Of a DNA stretch of 64,000 nt, positions 18,802-30,188 are shown piece by piece. This DNA is from Meconema thalassinum (taxonomy: Eukaryota > Arthropoda > Insecta > Orthoptera > Tettigoniidae). Location of the stretch: NCBI GenBank assembly GCA_946902985.2, contig OX336388.2, positions 132,930,346 through 132,994,345 of the forward strand, given 5' to 3'. The notes under the pieces are model-generated. The model was given only the letters and a program-made list of their open reading frames with translations. It ran no database searches and was not told the origin of the DNA. The stretch's first letter is position 1. Each line of letters begins with the position of its first letter. The translations under genes were made by a program, and so were the position numbers.

Positions 18802-21517
18802 TGAACCCTTTACCCTATGTTGGTTAAATGATTCTACTTTTTATTTCTTCAATTAATAAATATTTCAACCAGCATCATGAAAGTAGCCAGACAGTGATGA
18901 GGAAATTTCAAGCATTTGTTGGAGACAGTAGGGACATACCTGCATCAGTTTAACAAAAGGCTAAGTACTTGAGCTATGAAAAGAAATAGCTTAGCTATGT
19001 ATCACAGGGACAGGTGTGGCTACCTCAATTTTAGAAGCGACGCGCGGTGAGACATGGTTCTGGTATGTTCATTGTGATATTCGCGCCTAGAAGAAATATG
19101 ATGCAGTAACGTGAATGGCTGATGAAGAAAATAGACACTCCCAAGACGCCAAGATCTACTAGAAACCGCCAAATTATCAGAAAATGGAGAACCAATGAGA
19201 AGAGAATGCCTACTTGCGCGCCAACTCCGGCTGGGGTACGCGGTGGCTAGCATTTACGCGGGAAATCGCCTAGACAAAATCTCTACGATCGATTCTAGGA
19301 TTAATGGGCATATTCTTGACCTGTGCAATATTACGAGTTCAGTGATATCTATTTCATTCCTGTATCACAATTACTTCGATAAATTTTTACATAAAATCCC
19401 CCTCCATCTAGACCCAAGGGCCAGTTCATTTATAAGTGTGTCGAAGAGCCAAGACATTGACTTTCATTCCGTATGTCTAGGAGACATTACTATTATTCTG
19501 TGCGTCTACGGACGTAGACTGTGATTCTGTTCGTCTGAAGAGATAGACTTGTATTTGTGTCGAGGACACAAGATATTCATTGTAAAGTGGTAAATTCAGT
19601 GATAGATAGTCATAGTACTATAGTTATAGGGACAGTAGCGTCGATAATTCGCCAACGAACAGTGACAGGGAATTTAGTACCTGAACAAGCGAATTTAGTA
19701 GTCAGACATAAAGTGTATAATAACCTAATTTTTGTATCAGCGCAAGGATGACATCGATGAATGCAGAAGAAGTGTGGAATTCTCAACAGTCCGTCCAGAT
19801 GGCTGCTATGAGATAAAGAAGCATCCAGTTGGGGAATGGCGTCTGATGTTCTTTGACGGGTGACTACAACAAGAGATGAGTACAAAATAATATTTTATTA
19901 TTTATTAAATTAACTTATGGTTTATGGGACATATTTTTGTAAATACTTTGCTTGTGTGATTTAATGTAGTATATTTAGTTTTGATCTGGCACACTTTTGT
20001 TTGGAAGCAGCTCGCACAATGGTAGTTAATGGAAGGTTCTTTTCTTCGTGTTGTGTTAACTAACGTATCTATGTGAAAGGCCGTGTTCGCCTATGTTACG
20101 AAGTGCGGTTAAAAACGTCTCTCGGAGATATGTCGTGTTTCAGAAGTAGGACTGAATTAATATAATTATATAGTAGATTGGAGGGTAATTAAATTTTGTT
20201 GAGAATTATTATTGATCAGATTCAGTGTGATTATTGCCTTTGGAGCAATGTAATTTGTGACGAAGAGTACTCAGCTCTATCGTAGGTTTTAAATATTGTG
20301 TTAAATGTTTGCGAGCTCTAATTCAGCAGACCCATGTGAAAGGCGTTATGTCAGTCCCAGATGTGTGTACTGTGAGTATATTTTTTTTGTGGTATTACAA
20401 GCGGGAATTTCAGCAGAGACTGATTTCTGTCAGCTTGGTACCAGATTCATATTGTATCCTTGCGAGGACAATTATGGATATGTGATTATTGTCTGACCAT
20501 ATGTTGAGTGGGAGGAGATGTTAGCGGCTGTTGATTCCTTGAGATAACAGTTCAGCTGGTCGGCTATTTATATACACTGGATGGGGGACATGACTGGTAT
20601 TGTGGAAGGGGTGAGTTGTTGTCACAAGGGCTGGCTGAGTTTCGCAAGCAGAGCTCATTAGTGGAGTGCACGTCTGGCTCCCAATTACTTGAAAATAAAT
20701 ATAAATGTGAGAAACTGATCAATGGTAAAATTGTTTAAATAAATGGGAGTTGCCTACGAAACACGATAATCTTCGAAGCGTATCTTTAACATGCAGTTTT
20801 GTTAATATAAAGTAATCTTAACCACTCAGGTTGTTTGTTGTTGTTGGTTTATTCTATGTTTATTTTTTCCATATCAGTGGCCCGTGAGTCACGTGCGGCG
20901 CTGTTTTTCCTTGTTGTTGAGTATCTGGCCATTGTGGCAGCTCATTTGGTTAAGTGTGTCACCACACTAATAAGGGTCTCAGAGAGATGCCTGTAAATAG
21001 TAGAGTTGTAATAAGTGTGTCAGAGTTAGATTTAAGGATTTTTATTAATGTTATGCCCATAGCCATAAAAGTTGATTTTACGAGATGATTGTTCGTGAGC
21101 ACCGTGGCTGTTAACCCGTTGTGAACGAATGATCATCCAAGTACTCATTTCTCGTAGATAGTCACCACGCGAACATAAATTCATATGCAAAGTAGTGGAA
21201 CTTGGATCCACATTTTATTAGAAAAGGGGAGATCCATCTGACTCCTCAAAGTGATAAATATTCCTGTCAGGGGAAAATTCAGGGAGGAATTTGTTTATTA
21301 TTGTTTGTTTTATTCTTTTATGCACAAATTAGTTATTAAATCTTGTTATTATCTTACGTTTTGTCTCCTTTCTTTCTTAGTTATAGTTTTCATCCTATAA
21401 CCCTTGCCTCAGAAAAGCACGTAGTTTGGCGGACGTAAACACCACACTATGAACTGAACGCGACCCCTTGATCTAAGATTCTTGCATAAAACACTGCTAT
21501 TCTGAAGGGTTCAATAT
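18798..21517. mobile_element. Candidate solo LTR (2.7 kb) with ATAT TSD
   Basis: 18802-21513 starts TGAACCCTT and ends AAGGGTTCA, giving canonical TG...CA ends with a 9-bp inverted repeat, and is flanked by ATAT (18798-18801 and 21514-21517). Interior is long, non-coding and similar in texture to the giant Gypsy LTRs at 39.1 and 51.9 kb, with possible poly(A) signals (AATAAA near 20694). The AT-rich flank makes the 4-bp duplication weak evidence; a TIR element is the alternative. Confidence 0.45.
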
Positions 21518-22129
21518 ATATATATATATATATGTATATCAGTTTCTTGTGGACACGATAACTGGCGTAATTTTGCACCAATCACTTTGATTTTTTTTAC
21601 CGAATATGTATACCCATAAAATCTGGGTCTAGTTCGTTACTGGGCTAAATCTGTCAAAGGGGGTGAAAATGGGGGCTTTTTTCGAAAAAGTGAAATATTG
21701 CTATAACTCTCTTAATATGTGAAATATCGAATCCGTTCAAAATTCATACTATGTGTCGAATATTGCCCAAAAATTTATGTTTGAAGAGTTTTTTTATAAC
21801 ACCAACCATTGACCAAAGGGGTGGGAAAAAGTGGGGTTTTCGGGAAACATTAATCATATCTCCCTTAATAGGCACAATATCAAAACCGTACAAAATGGAC
21901 AATATTCTCCTAATTATTACCTAAAACTTTTGTCTGAAATAATTTTTGATATGACCCACCATTACGCCAAGGGATAAGAAAAGTGATTTCGGAATTATAA
22001 TAAAATGCCAAGAGCTATCAGAGGTTGCCATGGCAACACTACTAAATTGATCAGGGATGAGCCATCAGACGTTGCCATGACAAAGCACTTGCACGAGATC
22101 AGATTCAGATTCCATCTGACTAAGTGTGA
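21518..22129. other. Non-coding degenerate repeat
   Basis: Three loosely similar blocks, each with AAAGGGGTG/GGGGGTGAAAA followed by GTGGGGTTTT/GGGGGCTTTTTTCG and a CATAT-TCCCTTAATA/CTATAACTCTCTTAATA motif (21655-21720, 21815-21870, 21960-21990). No open frame of note. It may be the right half of the repeat split by the candidate solo LTR. Confidence 0.45.
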
Positions 22130-22390
22130 AGCGGCTTCGGTGACGTAACTGGTAGCATGCTGAACTTCTATGCCCAAGGTCGCGGGTTCAAAGCCGGCCA
22201 AAGTAGTCGGATTTTCTAAGAGCGCTAAAATCCCTCAGTATGCTTTCCTTTGGAGGGGAAGTTCCAACGTTCGTTACGAGTTGCTGGTTGCGGTGGCATC
22301 TAGTAGCCAAGTTCACAGGTAGGTGTCGTTGACGGTAGTATCTGGTAGCAACATTAGGAACTACTGCTTGAAATTGACCGTCTGCAGTCC
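22130..22390 (+). mobile_element. tRNA-derived SINE, family D, copy 1
   Basis: Head GACGTAACTGGTAGCATGCT and GGTCGCGGGTTCAAAGCC, then TCTAAGAGCGCTAAAATCC, CTTTCCTTTGGAGGGGAAGT and AGTATCTGGTAGC. The same modules occur at 57.38-57.70 kb. Confidence 0.75.
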
Positions 22391-23344
22391 TTACCTGAAT
22401 TACAGACTAATACAGCCATCACAATTCACACCGTTTCAGACAGATTCTACACTCACCCAAAGTACACGGGCTTGCATAACCGCGTTGTCGCAGCCTCTAA
22501 ACTGAGGAACCAACCAAAATCTCTGCGGGAGATATAATTTTGCGTGAAGAAGTAACAGACCGTTACATAGTTACACATCAGTGTCGAAACCTTGCATAAG
22601 GACAGTGAGACCACAAGTATAAAAATGGACCCCAAATGACAAGAAGGTTACCGTCCTCATAAGACAATAAAATTTTTAAAATATGCATAAAATGACGAGA
22701 AACACAGTTAATTAATCTCCAATTTTAAAATACTTTCTCGCAATAAATGAGGCCTGATCCTTCTACGAAAACCTGCATATTCTGCCTATTTTCGCCTATC
22801 CCCAAGTTTGTCCGGTGAAATCTACCTCCGCCTTCCGGCGTGCCGAGAGGACTTTTTTAAAATTATATTTTAATATTTTTTTTATCGCAGTTGGAACACA
22901 AAAAGGTGCCCGTTTTTAAGCGTGTTTCAACCATGCGTCACATTTAAGAATTATTATCTCAAAAGCCCGTCATCAGATCGAATCCAAATTTTAACACACC
23001 ATACATTGGAATGTTCTATAACTGGTTTATTAATTTCAAAATTTTGTGTGTCCAAAAAAACAAAGTTGTTATGAGTTTTGTAAGGTAACTTTTTCTCGGC
23101 CCGGGGTGTTTGAAAAATGCAGTTCTTGGTGGCGTTGTAATCCTTATACATCAAATCGTTATGCTGTATGACTGTGACATACATAAATTAATTCACTTAT
23201 TTTATATCGGTTTGTATTTGAACGCGGAAATAAGACATAGTTCACCAGCTAGCCGCTGCGGGGAAAGCTGTACAGCGATGCCGAAATGGAGCCCATCACG
23301 CGTCATGGCGTGCCTCGCTCGGAAGAGATAAGAATAAGAATCAT
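22391..23344. other. Unassigned stretch
   Basis: AT-rich sequence without recognised genes, RNAs or repeats shared elsewhere in this window. Confidence 0.5.
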
Positions 23345-23870
23345 GTCGTAAAATTATTTATTTAATTAGTTTATTTTATTTTACTTTATTTTATTTTATT
23401 TTGTTTTGTTTCGTTTGTTTAATTTAATTTTGTTGTATTTCGATTTTGTTTTGTTTTATTTTATTTCGTTTTATTTTGTTTTAAATTGTTTTAATAATTT
23501 TTTGTTTTGTTTTATTTTGTTTTTATTGTGTTTTGTTTATTTTGTTTTATTTTGTTTTATTATGTTTTATTTTGATTTTCTTTGTTTATTTTGTTTTATA
23601 TTATTTTGTTGTGTTTTATTTTGATTTTCTAGAAAACAAACATAAAACCAATAACAAAAAACACGAAGCAAAAAGAAAAATTCAAAAACAAAAGCAAAAG
23701 GAGAAAACAAAAAATATGAAACACAAAGCAAAAAGCAAAAGCAGAAAATAAAACCAAAACCAAGAAAGCAAAGCAAAAAGTAGAATTCGAAAGCAAAACC
23801 ACAAAGCAAACACAAAAACAAAAACCAAAAACACAAAGCAAAAATAAAAATAAAAAAATGACAACAACAA
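23345..23870. repeat. Strand-asymmetric T-rich then A-rich low-complexity tract
   Basis: 23345-23632 is almost only T, A and G in TTTTATTTTG-type units; 23633-23870 is almost only A and C/G in AAAACAAAGC-type units. The switch is at TTTTCTAGAAAAC. The halves could pair as a long imperfect hairpin. Open frames are compositional. Confidence 0.85.
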
Positions 23871-24869
23871 ACACAAAAGTTACGCGATGCAAAGTCCAGA
23901 GAAACGTTTCTCATGAAAATGATTCATATTCACAAGTGGATTAAATGAGTTTTGCAACTGGACGACTCATATGTAAGAAGGGAAATGATGATGATGATGG
24001 ATACCTATCAGTAGAAAGGTGCTAAGTGCCATTTTTTGAAGAAAGCCGTTTTTTTGCTCGAATGGTGCTATGTGCGATGTAGCATTACATATCAAAAGGG
24101 CTAACTCCTCAGTGGTTTCGAAGGACCTTCCAAGAGCATCACAAGATGGCACTAGTGGTAAGTCCTGCAGCTCTTTCAGAAGAAAGGTGCAATGTGCCAA
24201 TCATTTGTTCTCATTTCCCTCCAATATGGGCATCGCTGACAGAATTGTTTAAGGAACTTAGAATACTCAATTATTAGCAGTTCGTACTGGTGGGACCCTG
24301 TGTACCGATATCACAGTTTGTTTCCTGTTGGAAACGCGACTTTGCCGTGCATTAGTCTCGCAAAATCTCGTAAACTACTGCTCCGATTTCATGAAAATTT
24401 TACAATTTGTTCTCATTATGGTAGACAGTGTTTAGAAAGTGGTTTGAGCAAAAATCGAATTGGCAGTATTTTTCAATTAATTTACATTAAAAAGCCATGC
24501 CAATATTGAATCTAATAACTTGACTGACAGATGGTGACACAGTGCATCCACTTCAAAATCTTCTATGAGCAAAAATAACATTCCGTACCACACCCTTTGA
24601 TCAATACGTGCAATAAAATAATACGTAACGTAACAGAATCTTACTGTATAATCTAATTACAGCATATTAAAGTATGTTATAATAATATTACATTTCACGT
24701 TAATGTGTTTCGACCAACATATCTAATGTGAGAATGTACTACTAACGGAAAGGATATCAAGTTCTCAAGGTAGGTTCGATAGATTTGAGTTACTATGAAA
24801 ACAATTCCGTGTCGTTTTACAGTGTACATTACATTACTAAAATTCCATGTCGTTTTAGTGCCCATTACA

Positions 24870-25058
24870 ATGCCAAGGAGAGGAAGAGCTGACAGAGGTC
24901 GTCGAAGTCAGTTAAATGCGCGGCGAGCTACTTCACGTGCAAATCGCACTGATGACCAAAGAGCGACGGATAATGAAAATAATCGTATGGGCATGTCTGA
25001 CTTACGTTCGAGAGCGACTGAAAATGAACGAACAGCGAATAGATCCAGAATGCAATGA
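24870..25058 (+). pseudogene. Helitron protein N-terminus fragment
   Basis: From ATG 24870: MPRRGRADRGRRSQLNARRA, then arginine/glutamate-rich repeats with RSRATENERTANRSRMQ and a stop. This basic, low-complexity start is typical of insect Helitron Rep/helicase proteins. The Rep (HUH) nuclease that should follow is absent. Confidence 0.7.
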
Positions 25059-25136
25059 GGTCGTGAATATCAAACACAACGCCAGCGAGCACGACACAAT
25101 GGACATGACTGATTGCGCCGACGCGATGCTCCTATG

Positions 25137-25748
25137 AACCTGGAAGATCAGTTGACCGAATCAAAAGAAGTGCTCATTCGGCTTGTTTTTCCGAACGTAG
25201 CGCAGAACTTCAAAAACCATAATTGGCTGAGCGAACGAGCCATATTGGCAGCGAAAAATAATGATCCCAACGAGACCATTCAAAATTTCATTCCGGGACA
25301 GTTGTTTTCCTTCAAATCGGTTGACACAGTTATCAACCAAGATGAGGTAGTCAGCCATCTCACAGAATTTTTGAATTCGCTGGAATTGCTTGGATTACCA
25401 CCTCACAATTTGCAATTGATAGTAGGCTCAGTCATCATCATGTTGCGTAACATCAATCAACTTTGACTATGCAATGAAACACGACTGGCTGTGGAAAAGC
25501 AAATGAACAACGTCATCGATGGAGAAGTTGTTATGATTCCACGCATCCCAATGATTCCTCCTAACGTGCTATTCGATTTTAAACGGTTGCAATTTCCCAT
25601 GCTTCTGGCCTTCGCAATGACCATCAACATATCACAAGGTGAGTCGTTGGACGTTTGTGGAATTAACTTGGAATTTCAGTGTTTCGTGCATGGACAACCG
25701 TATGTTACGTGTTTGCGTGTCGGAAAGCCGTCATCTTTGTTTAATTAG
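25137..25748 (+). pseudogene. Helitron Pif1-like helicase C-terminal fragment
   Basis: Reads FPNVAQNFKNHNWLSERAIL, AAKNNDPNETIQNFIPGQL, VGSVIIMLRNINQL, an in-frame TGA at 25464, then LCNETRLAVEKQMNNVI, RLQFPMLLAFAMTIN, SQGESLDVCGINLE and CLRVGKPSSLF. These are helicase motifs IV-VI of Helitron proteins (the final SQG and arginine finger region). Walker A and B motifs lie upstream and are missing, so the protein is non-functional. Confidence 0.85.
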
Positions 25749-26002
25749 CACGTAGCACATTCGTAAAGACTAGTGGACTTTGCACCTTTCACAACTTTTA
25801 ACATTTCACTCAAACAGAATTCCACAATTTTCATAGTATGAACCTATATCTGCCACTGGATAACAAGGAATACTATATCTGTATGTTATTCAAATTAGAA
25901 GAATAAATACTCACAAATAAACTGACTAAACACTTTTTACTATAATACTCAATGTTCATAAAAATGGCACTTAGCACCTTTCTACTGATAGGTATCCAAT
26001 TG

Positions 26003-26725
26003 TTGTTTTAAGGGGCCTAACATCTAGGCTATCGGCCCCTGATGGTTTGGGTGATCGTGAAGATGAAAATGAAATGTAAACTTAAAACTAAAACTAACTA
26101 CCAACCTACATACTAGAAGAATAAATGGAAAACTAAAGGAGAATAAGGCAAATAAAGGACAGGAGGAAAAGAAATGCCCTCGACCCTCGAAGAATGCGGA
26201 TTGAGGGACTTGGAAGGAAGGAGAGCCATGAAATGCAGATAGGAAAGTGAAAGAGGAGAGGGTCCGCCTCAAAGGTAAGGGACAAATGGGGAAAACGGAC
26301 CCAGCTCAGGAATCCCTCGGGGTCGCCAACTCCCGAACTCACCAGCCGTGAGCCCCTGAGGGTGTAGCATTATCTAGGGTGCACCAGAAGTGGTGGGGCT
26401 ACATACACCCTGCCTCCTTAAGGGCCTTGAGCACAAGGCAGGAGGTAAAAGGAAAAGAGAAAGAAGGTGGACCCCTCGCAGAAGGAGGGAATCAGAAAAG
26501 ATGAGACAAGGGCCAATTAAGGCGGGAAAGGAAAAGACTCCCTAGGCCTCGGATACCCTAATATCGTCGGGGTCGGAAGAGAACAAGAGTTGACCAAGTG
26601 AGGTCGACAGGAAAGAAGACGGAGAGGAGCCCGGCACAAGTAAGTGGAAGCAATGCCGGACTCAGCTGGGGCCCCGTGGTCGCCAACCCACATCCCACTA
26701 GATGTGAGCCCCTGGGGGAAAGAAG
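26003..26725 (-). mobile_element. Hairpin-tailed non-coding repeat, copy 1
   Basis: Minus-strand copy of the 58.87-59.61 kb repeat. Its 3' end is a hairpin GGGGCCGATA ... TAGGCCCC (26012-26040), followed by AAAACAACAAT and, beyond the inserted Helitron, an ATC repeat (23985-23998). A hairpin plus simple-repeat tail is a typical LINE/SINE 3' end. No protein recognised. Confidence 0.7.
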
Positions 26726-26737
26726 GGAAAGCAGAGA

Positions 26738-27195
26738 ATGCTAGAATCAAGACGTGGAAAGAAAGAACCAAACACCTTTCCAACTGGATGGAGCCGAAGG
26801 GAAGTCTTCCATGTGGACACCAGGAAAAGGATAACCTGGAAAGCCCTTAACAGACTCCGTACAGGAGTCGGCAGAACAAAACTAAATCTGCGGAAATGGT
26901 TTTTTTCAAGCGACTCATCACTCTGTGACTGTGGAGAGCAGCAGACAATCCAAAATTTATGTCAGTGTGACTTATGTCCTTCAAAGTGCACTACGAACGA
27001 ATTGATTGCAGCCTCCTCCAGTGCTATTGACGTAGCCCAATACAGGGCAAAAATCATCTAGCTCTCAAATTTGTTGCTCAATATGTGATTTGTTTGTATA
27101 ATAGACCTGTATATATGTATGGTAGAAATGTAGATATCCTGTATTCATTATCCATATTCTTTTTTAAATATTTTTATGTTAAGTTGATACTTCTG
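26738..27195 (+). pseudogene. Jockey/I-like LINE C-terminus and 3' UTR
   Basis: The frame to 27061 reads ALNRLRTGVGRTKLNLRKW, then CDCGEQQTIQNLCQCDLCP and a C-terminal SSAIDVAQYRAKII. This zinc-finger-like CxC...H/C tail following GRTKxNL is characteristic of the end of Jockey-type ORF2. The 3' UTR ends near AATAAAGAAAG at 27199. No upstream RT is present: 5'-truncated. Confidence 0.8.
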
Positions 27196-27204
27196 CCACG
27201 AATA

Positions 27205-27985
27205 AAGAAAGACGGGACTCAGGATCTCGATAGAGAAAACAAAATTTATGATAAATGACGCACAAGGATCTAAATTCCTTGAAACGGAGATAGGGCGGAT
27301 TCAGAGAGTAAAGAAAAAATATCTCGGTGAAACGATACAGGACAATCCTCTAGAGAAAACTGCGGTAGGCGATTTATAACAAGAAATGCATTTCCTGGAA
27401 CGCCAAAATGAAGCACTACGACACTGTAGTCAAAGCAGAATGCCTGTACGCCTGTGAATGCCTTTCAATGAACTACAGGGTAGAGAAGTTGGAGGTCCTG
27501 GAAAGGAGAATCCTGCGGAAAATCATGAGCCAAATCCAGACGGAAACCAGATGGAAACATCGGAGCGACGCCGAAGTCTACCAGAATGAAGATAAAATCT
27601 CTGTGATCATGAGGAAACGGAGGCTAATATTTCTTGGGCACATGTACAGATTGGACAAATCCAGATTAACCAAGCAGTTCTTTGACTACTTTTGGAACAC
27701 AACTACATCATGGATTAAAGAAACTCGGAAAGACCTTGATAGATCTAACATCCCAGAGGCCCAAATTGTGAATAGGGACACGTTTCGAAACAGTATACAC
27801 AATTTAGAAGGGCTTCATGACGAGAGACGAGCTACAAAGACCGGAAGAGCTTGGACGGCCGAACAACGGCAGCAGCACAGCGATCGTATAAAAGTGTACT
27901 GGAGGCTGATTAAATTACAACTGAAAGAGTGAAATTGTAGCGTGATCCTAAGTGGTCAATTTGCAAGTTAAAAAAATAATAATAA
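27205..27985 (+). pseudogene. LINE RT C-terminal region (family L3), copy 1
   Basis: An open frame 27408-27932 (174 codons) reads LEVLERRILRKIMSQIQTET, RKRRLIFLGHMYRLDKSRLT, TWIKETRKDL-type and GRAWTAEQRQQHSDRIK. Upstream in another frame is RISIEKTKFMINDAQ. This is the thumb/C-terminal portion of a LINE reverse transcriptase. 3' UTR TGAAATTGTAGCGTGATCC is shared with 38.10 kb. Tail TAATAATAAT. Confidence 0.8.
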
Positions 27986-27999
27986 TATGACAATGCCGC

Positions 28000-28235
28000 A
28001 GAAATTAAGGAAACCTCGATCCCATTGACATATTTTGCTACCCTGGGGGTTCGCGAACCACAGGATGGGAAACTATGGATACTTTTCAATCTGTACATTG
28101 AACAAGCTATGAAATAAATTAGAGAAAGGAGAAATAATTTCATCTTTGAGATAAGCTGGTGCAATTGTCATCTCTACCGACACACCAGAGGAATTGAATG
28201 CGATCTTAAATGGCGCAATGAGTAATTAAAATTAC
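28000..28235 (+). pseudogene. Decayed LINE RT fragment (same family as 59.9-62.3 kb)
   Basis: Shows LFNLYIEQAMK, stop, IRERR and, in another frame, STDTPEELNAILNGAMSN, matching the region before and at the FADDIVILADKPEDLNEF block of the minus-strand LINE near 60.7-60.8 kb. The catalytic ADD itself is lost. Confidence 0.55.
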
Positions 28236-29099
28236 ACCACCTCATCATCATCATCGGTGACGAATGCAAATATTTAGCCAAATATTCTAAACTAGCGGAC
28301 CCGTACGAGAAATCTCGCATGTTCATAAACCATACTTTCCACAATAGGTTTTGCACAAAAGGTTTTTCGAACACTTCTTAAAAAATTGATATTTAAGAAA
28401 TTAGAATGCAATTTGTCATTGATAATGCCATTTGTGTGCTGATTGTGCTGTAACACTTACCCGTTATTAAATATTTATGAAATTATACGATTTGACTACT
28501 CATTCCTTTGATTTACTGTTTCTGAAATCCATGCAAAATGATAAAGGGAAGACCTCAGTATGTTAAAATGACATGAAACGGGCGTCACAGCGACCAAAAT
28601 GTGAAGTGAACAGAAATTATGGAGCGTATTTTCAGACATCAACAGTATCTGCAAATCGCACAATTCGTACATTTTTATAAAATCATTTTTTAAAGAAATC
28701 ATTGATATTTATGTAATTAGGGTGCAATTCGTCACTGCTAATGTCTATTCTCTTTCATTTGAATGCTCATTTTCACGATTGGTCTCTTGTGAGCGCCGCA
28801 GGAGGGATCTATACTACTGAAATAATATATATGATGATGTTCCCACAGAAAGCTTATTTTATCTACAATCTCTGACCGAAAAGTTCCGTGAATGGGTCTA
28901 TTTTACGAAGGGATTGTTGGCTTACCTGAAACAGCAGTTACTGTCCTTCGAACTAATCTCCATGGATGGTTGTGTACTTTTGATAATGTCTGTACAAGTC
29001 CTGGAAACTCTTTAAGGATAGCTTTCAGTCGGGTCGTAACATTACGTTGGATATCCGAAAGGTACGATAACCTCTGGTCCTTCAGGGCTTTTCGGTGAT
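28236..29099. other. Unassigned stretch
   Basis: No recognisable protein or RNA. AT-rich, apart from CTAGCGGACCCGTACGAGAA at 28290-28310. Confidence 0.5.
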
Positions 29100-29220
29100 C
29101 CTGGACCTGGACTCCGCCACTCCATACTTTGACGCTTGACTTCAGGGTCGTACCTCAGATACCAGGTCTCGTCGCCCGTAACGATGTTTTTTAGAGCCAT
29201 TCCATTCCACAGAACATTCA
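29100..29220 (-). pseudogene. Mariner transposase fragment (central catalytic region)
   Basis: Minus strand reads ALKNIVTGDETWYLRYDPEV and KRQSMEWRSPG. The TGDETW block carries the first catalytic aspartate of mariner DDE transposases, and the following YDPExKxQSxEW is diagnostic. Only about 40 codons are present; neither TIR seen nearby. Confidence 0.8.
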
Positions 29221-29221
29221 C

Positions 29222-29359
29222 CCTTCTCACTGCCAGCCGCCGAACATTTGTGCGTGGTCGGTCGCATAAATTCATCCTTCTCACTGCCACCCGCCAAACA
29301 GGTGTGCATGGTAGGTTGCATAAATTCTTCCTTCTAAACACGCACTGTGTCAAACAGGT
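29222..29359. repeat. 54-bp tandem repeat, about 2.5 copies
   Basis: Units start CCTTCTCACTGCCA at 29222, 29276 and (degenerate) 29330, with GCATAAATTC near each end. Confidence 0.85.
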
Positions 29360-29361
29360 CT

Positions 29362-29672
29362 TACTGTGCGAGTCCAAGCTCTATGAACTTGCGGGGTGAG
29401 GAGAAAGAGCAGAGAAGGGTCAGGTGATAAGAGAAGAGCCTGTCGACAGCCCGCAGTGTTACTTGACATGCTCCTCTATACCAATACTGCTAACATACGG
29501 TCTTCTCTGAAATCAGTGTGGTGATACGAATGAGTCAGTGAGTCACCGACCAATGTATTTGGTTTGGTACTACGCACGGACCGAGAAACCTCATCACTCG
29601 TCAACACCGTTTCTCATAGTCCGCGAAGCACATTCCTCTCAGGTTCATGGAGCTTAGACTCGAGCAGTACAC
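29362..29672 (-). repeat. Inverted copy of piggyBac-like element sequence
   Basis: 29362-29600 and 29650-29672 match 32886-33117 in opposite orientation (for example GAGTCCAAGCTCTATGAAC, GAGTCAGTGAGTCACCGACC and GAGCTTAGACTCGAGCAGTA). The right copy lies inside the TTAA-flanked element, so this is probably a fragment of a second copy. A shorter related piece is at 31786-31830. Confidence 0.65.
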
Positions 29673-29916
29673 GTTACTTTGTGTGTCACCAATGTTGCCA
29701 GGTCGACCAATCTGACTTTATTCACCGAACGCAACGTGACGAGCCTTTTGAACAACTTCCCAATGGACACCTTCTTGCAAAGTTTCCAGGCCATGTATCG
29801 CCGATCTCAACATTGCATAGTTACGGGAGGGGACTATTTCGAAGGACCGTAGGGTCACTGTCGTGCATTGTTCATCTATGTTGATAGTACCAAACTTTAT
29901 TGTCAAAGGTTGTATA

Positions 29917-30188
29917 TATAAGGTGCGTTCAAAAAGTAACGAGCCGGAGGCAGTTTGACGCCTCCATGTCACTGTTTGCAATGCGACTGGCAGCGTTGGA
30001 CGATTGATACATGCTGCTGCTCGCTTTCTATCGTCACGTGATGTGCACGCGTGCCCTCTAGCGACGGGCTGTGACCATCCACGCTCTGGTGGGAACCACA
30101 CCTCGTTACACACGCCACGATTAGCCGATATCGTCACCGATTTACGCATTACAGCCTCCGGCTCGTTACTTTTTGAACGCACGTTATA
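29917..30188 (-). mobile_element. Mariner MITE with TA duplications
   Basis: 29919-30186 (268 bp) has ends TAAGGTGCGTTCAAAAAGTA and its complement, flanked by TA. Read from the right end, about 240 bp match the 5' end of the mariner at 57.78 kb, up to just past the likely transposase start, and then jump to the other terminus. It is therefore an internal-deletion derivative. No coding capacity. Confidence 0.9.

Larger units (their letters stand above)
23999..25997 (+). mobile_element. Helitron-like element with 38-bp terminal inverted repeats
   Basis: Identical 38-bp inverted ends (23999-24036 and 25960-25997) start GGATACCTATCAGTAGAAAG; a related subterminal motif AGAAAGGTGCAATGTGCC recurs at 24181. 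There is no target duplication: left flank is a GAT repeat and right flank AATTGTTGTTTTAAGG, a junction seen intact at 37.52 kb. It encodes Helitron-type N-terminal and helicase C-terminal pieces. Lack of duplication fits rolling-circle transposition; long perfect inverted ends are unusual for canonical Helitrons but reported for some variants. Confidence 0.8.

Noticed and set aside
23406..23914. Membrane-like Phe/Leu-rich and Lys-rich proteins
   Set aside because: Products of T-rich and A-rich low-complexity DNA.
29718..30182. 154-residue minus-strand protein
   Set aside because: It runs across the mariner MITE and flanking sequence; no domain beyond MITE-derived sequence.
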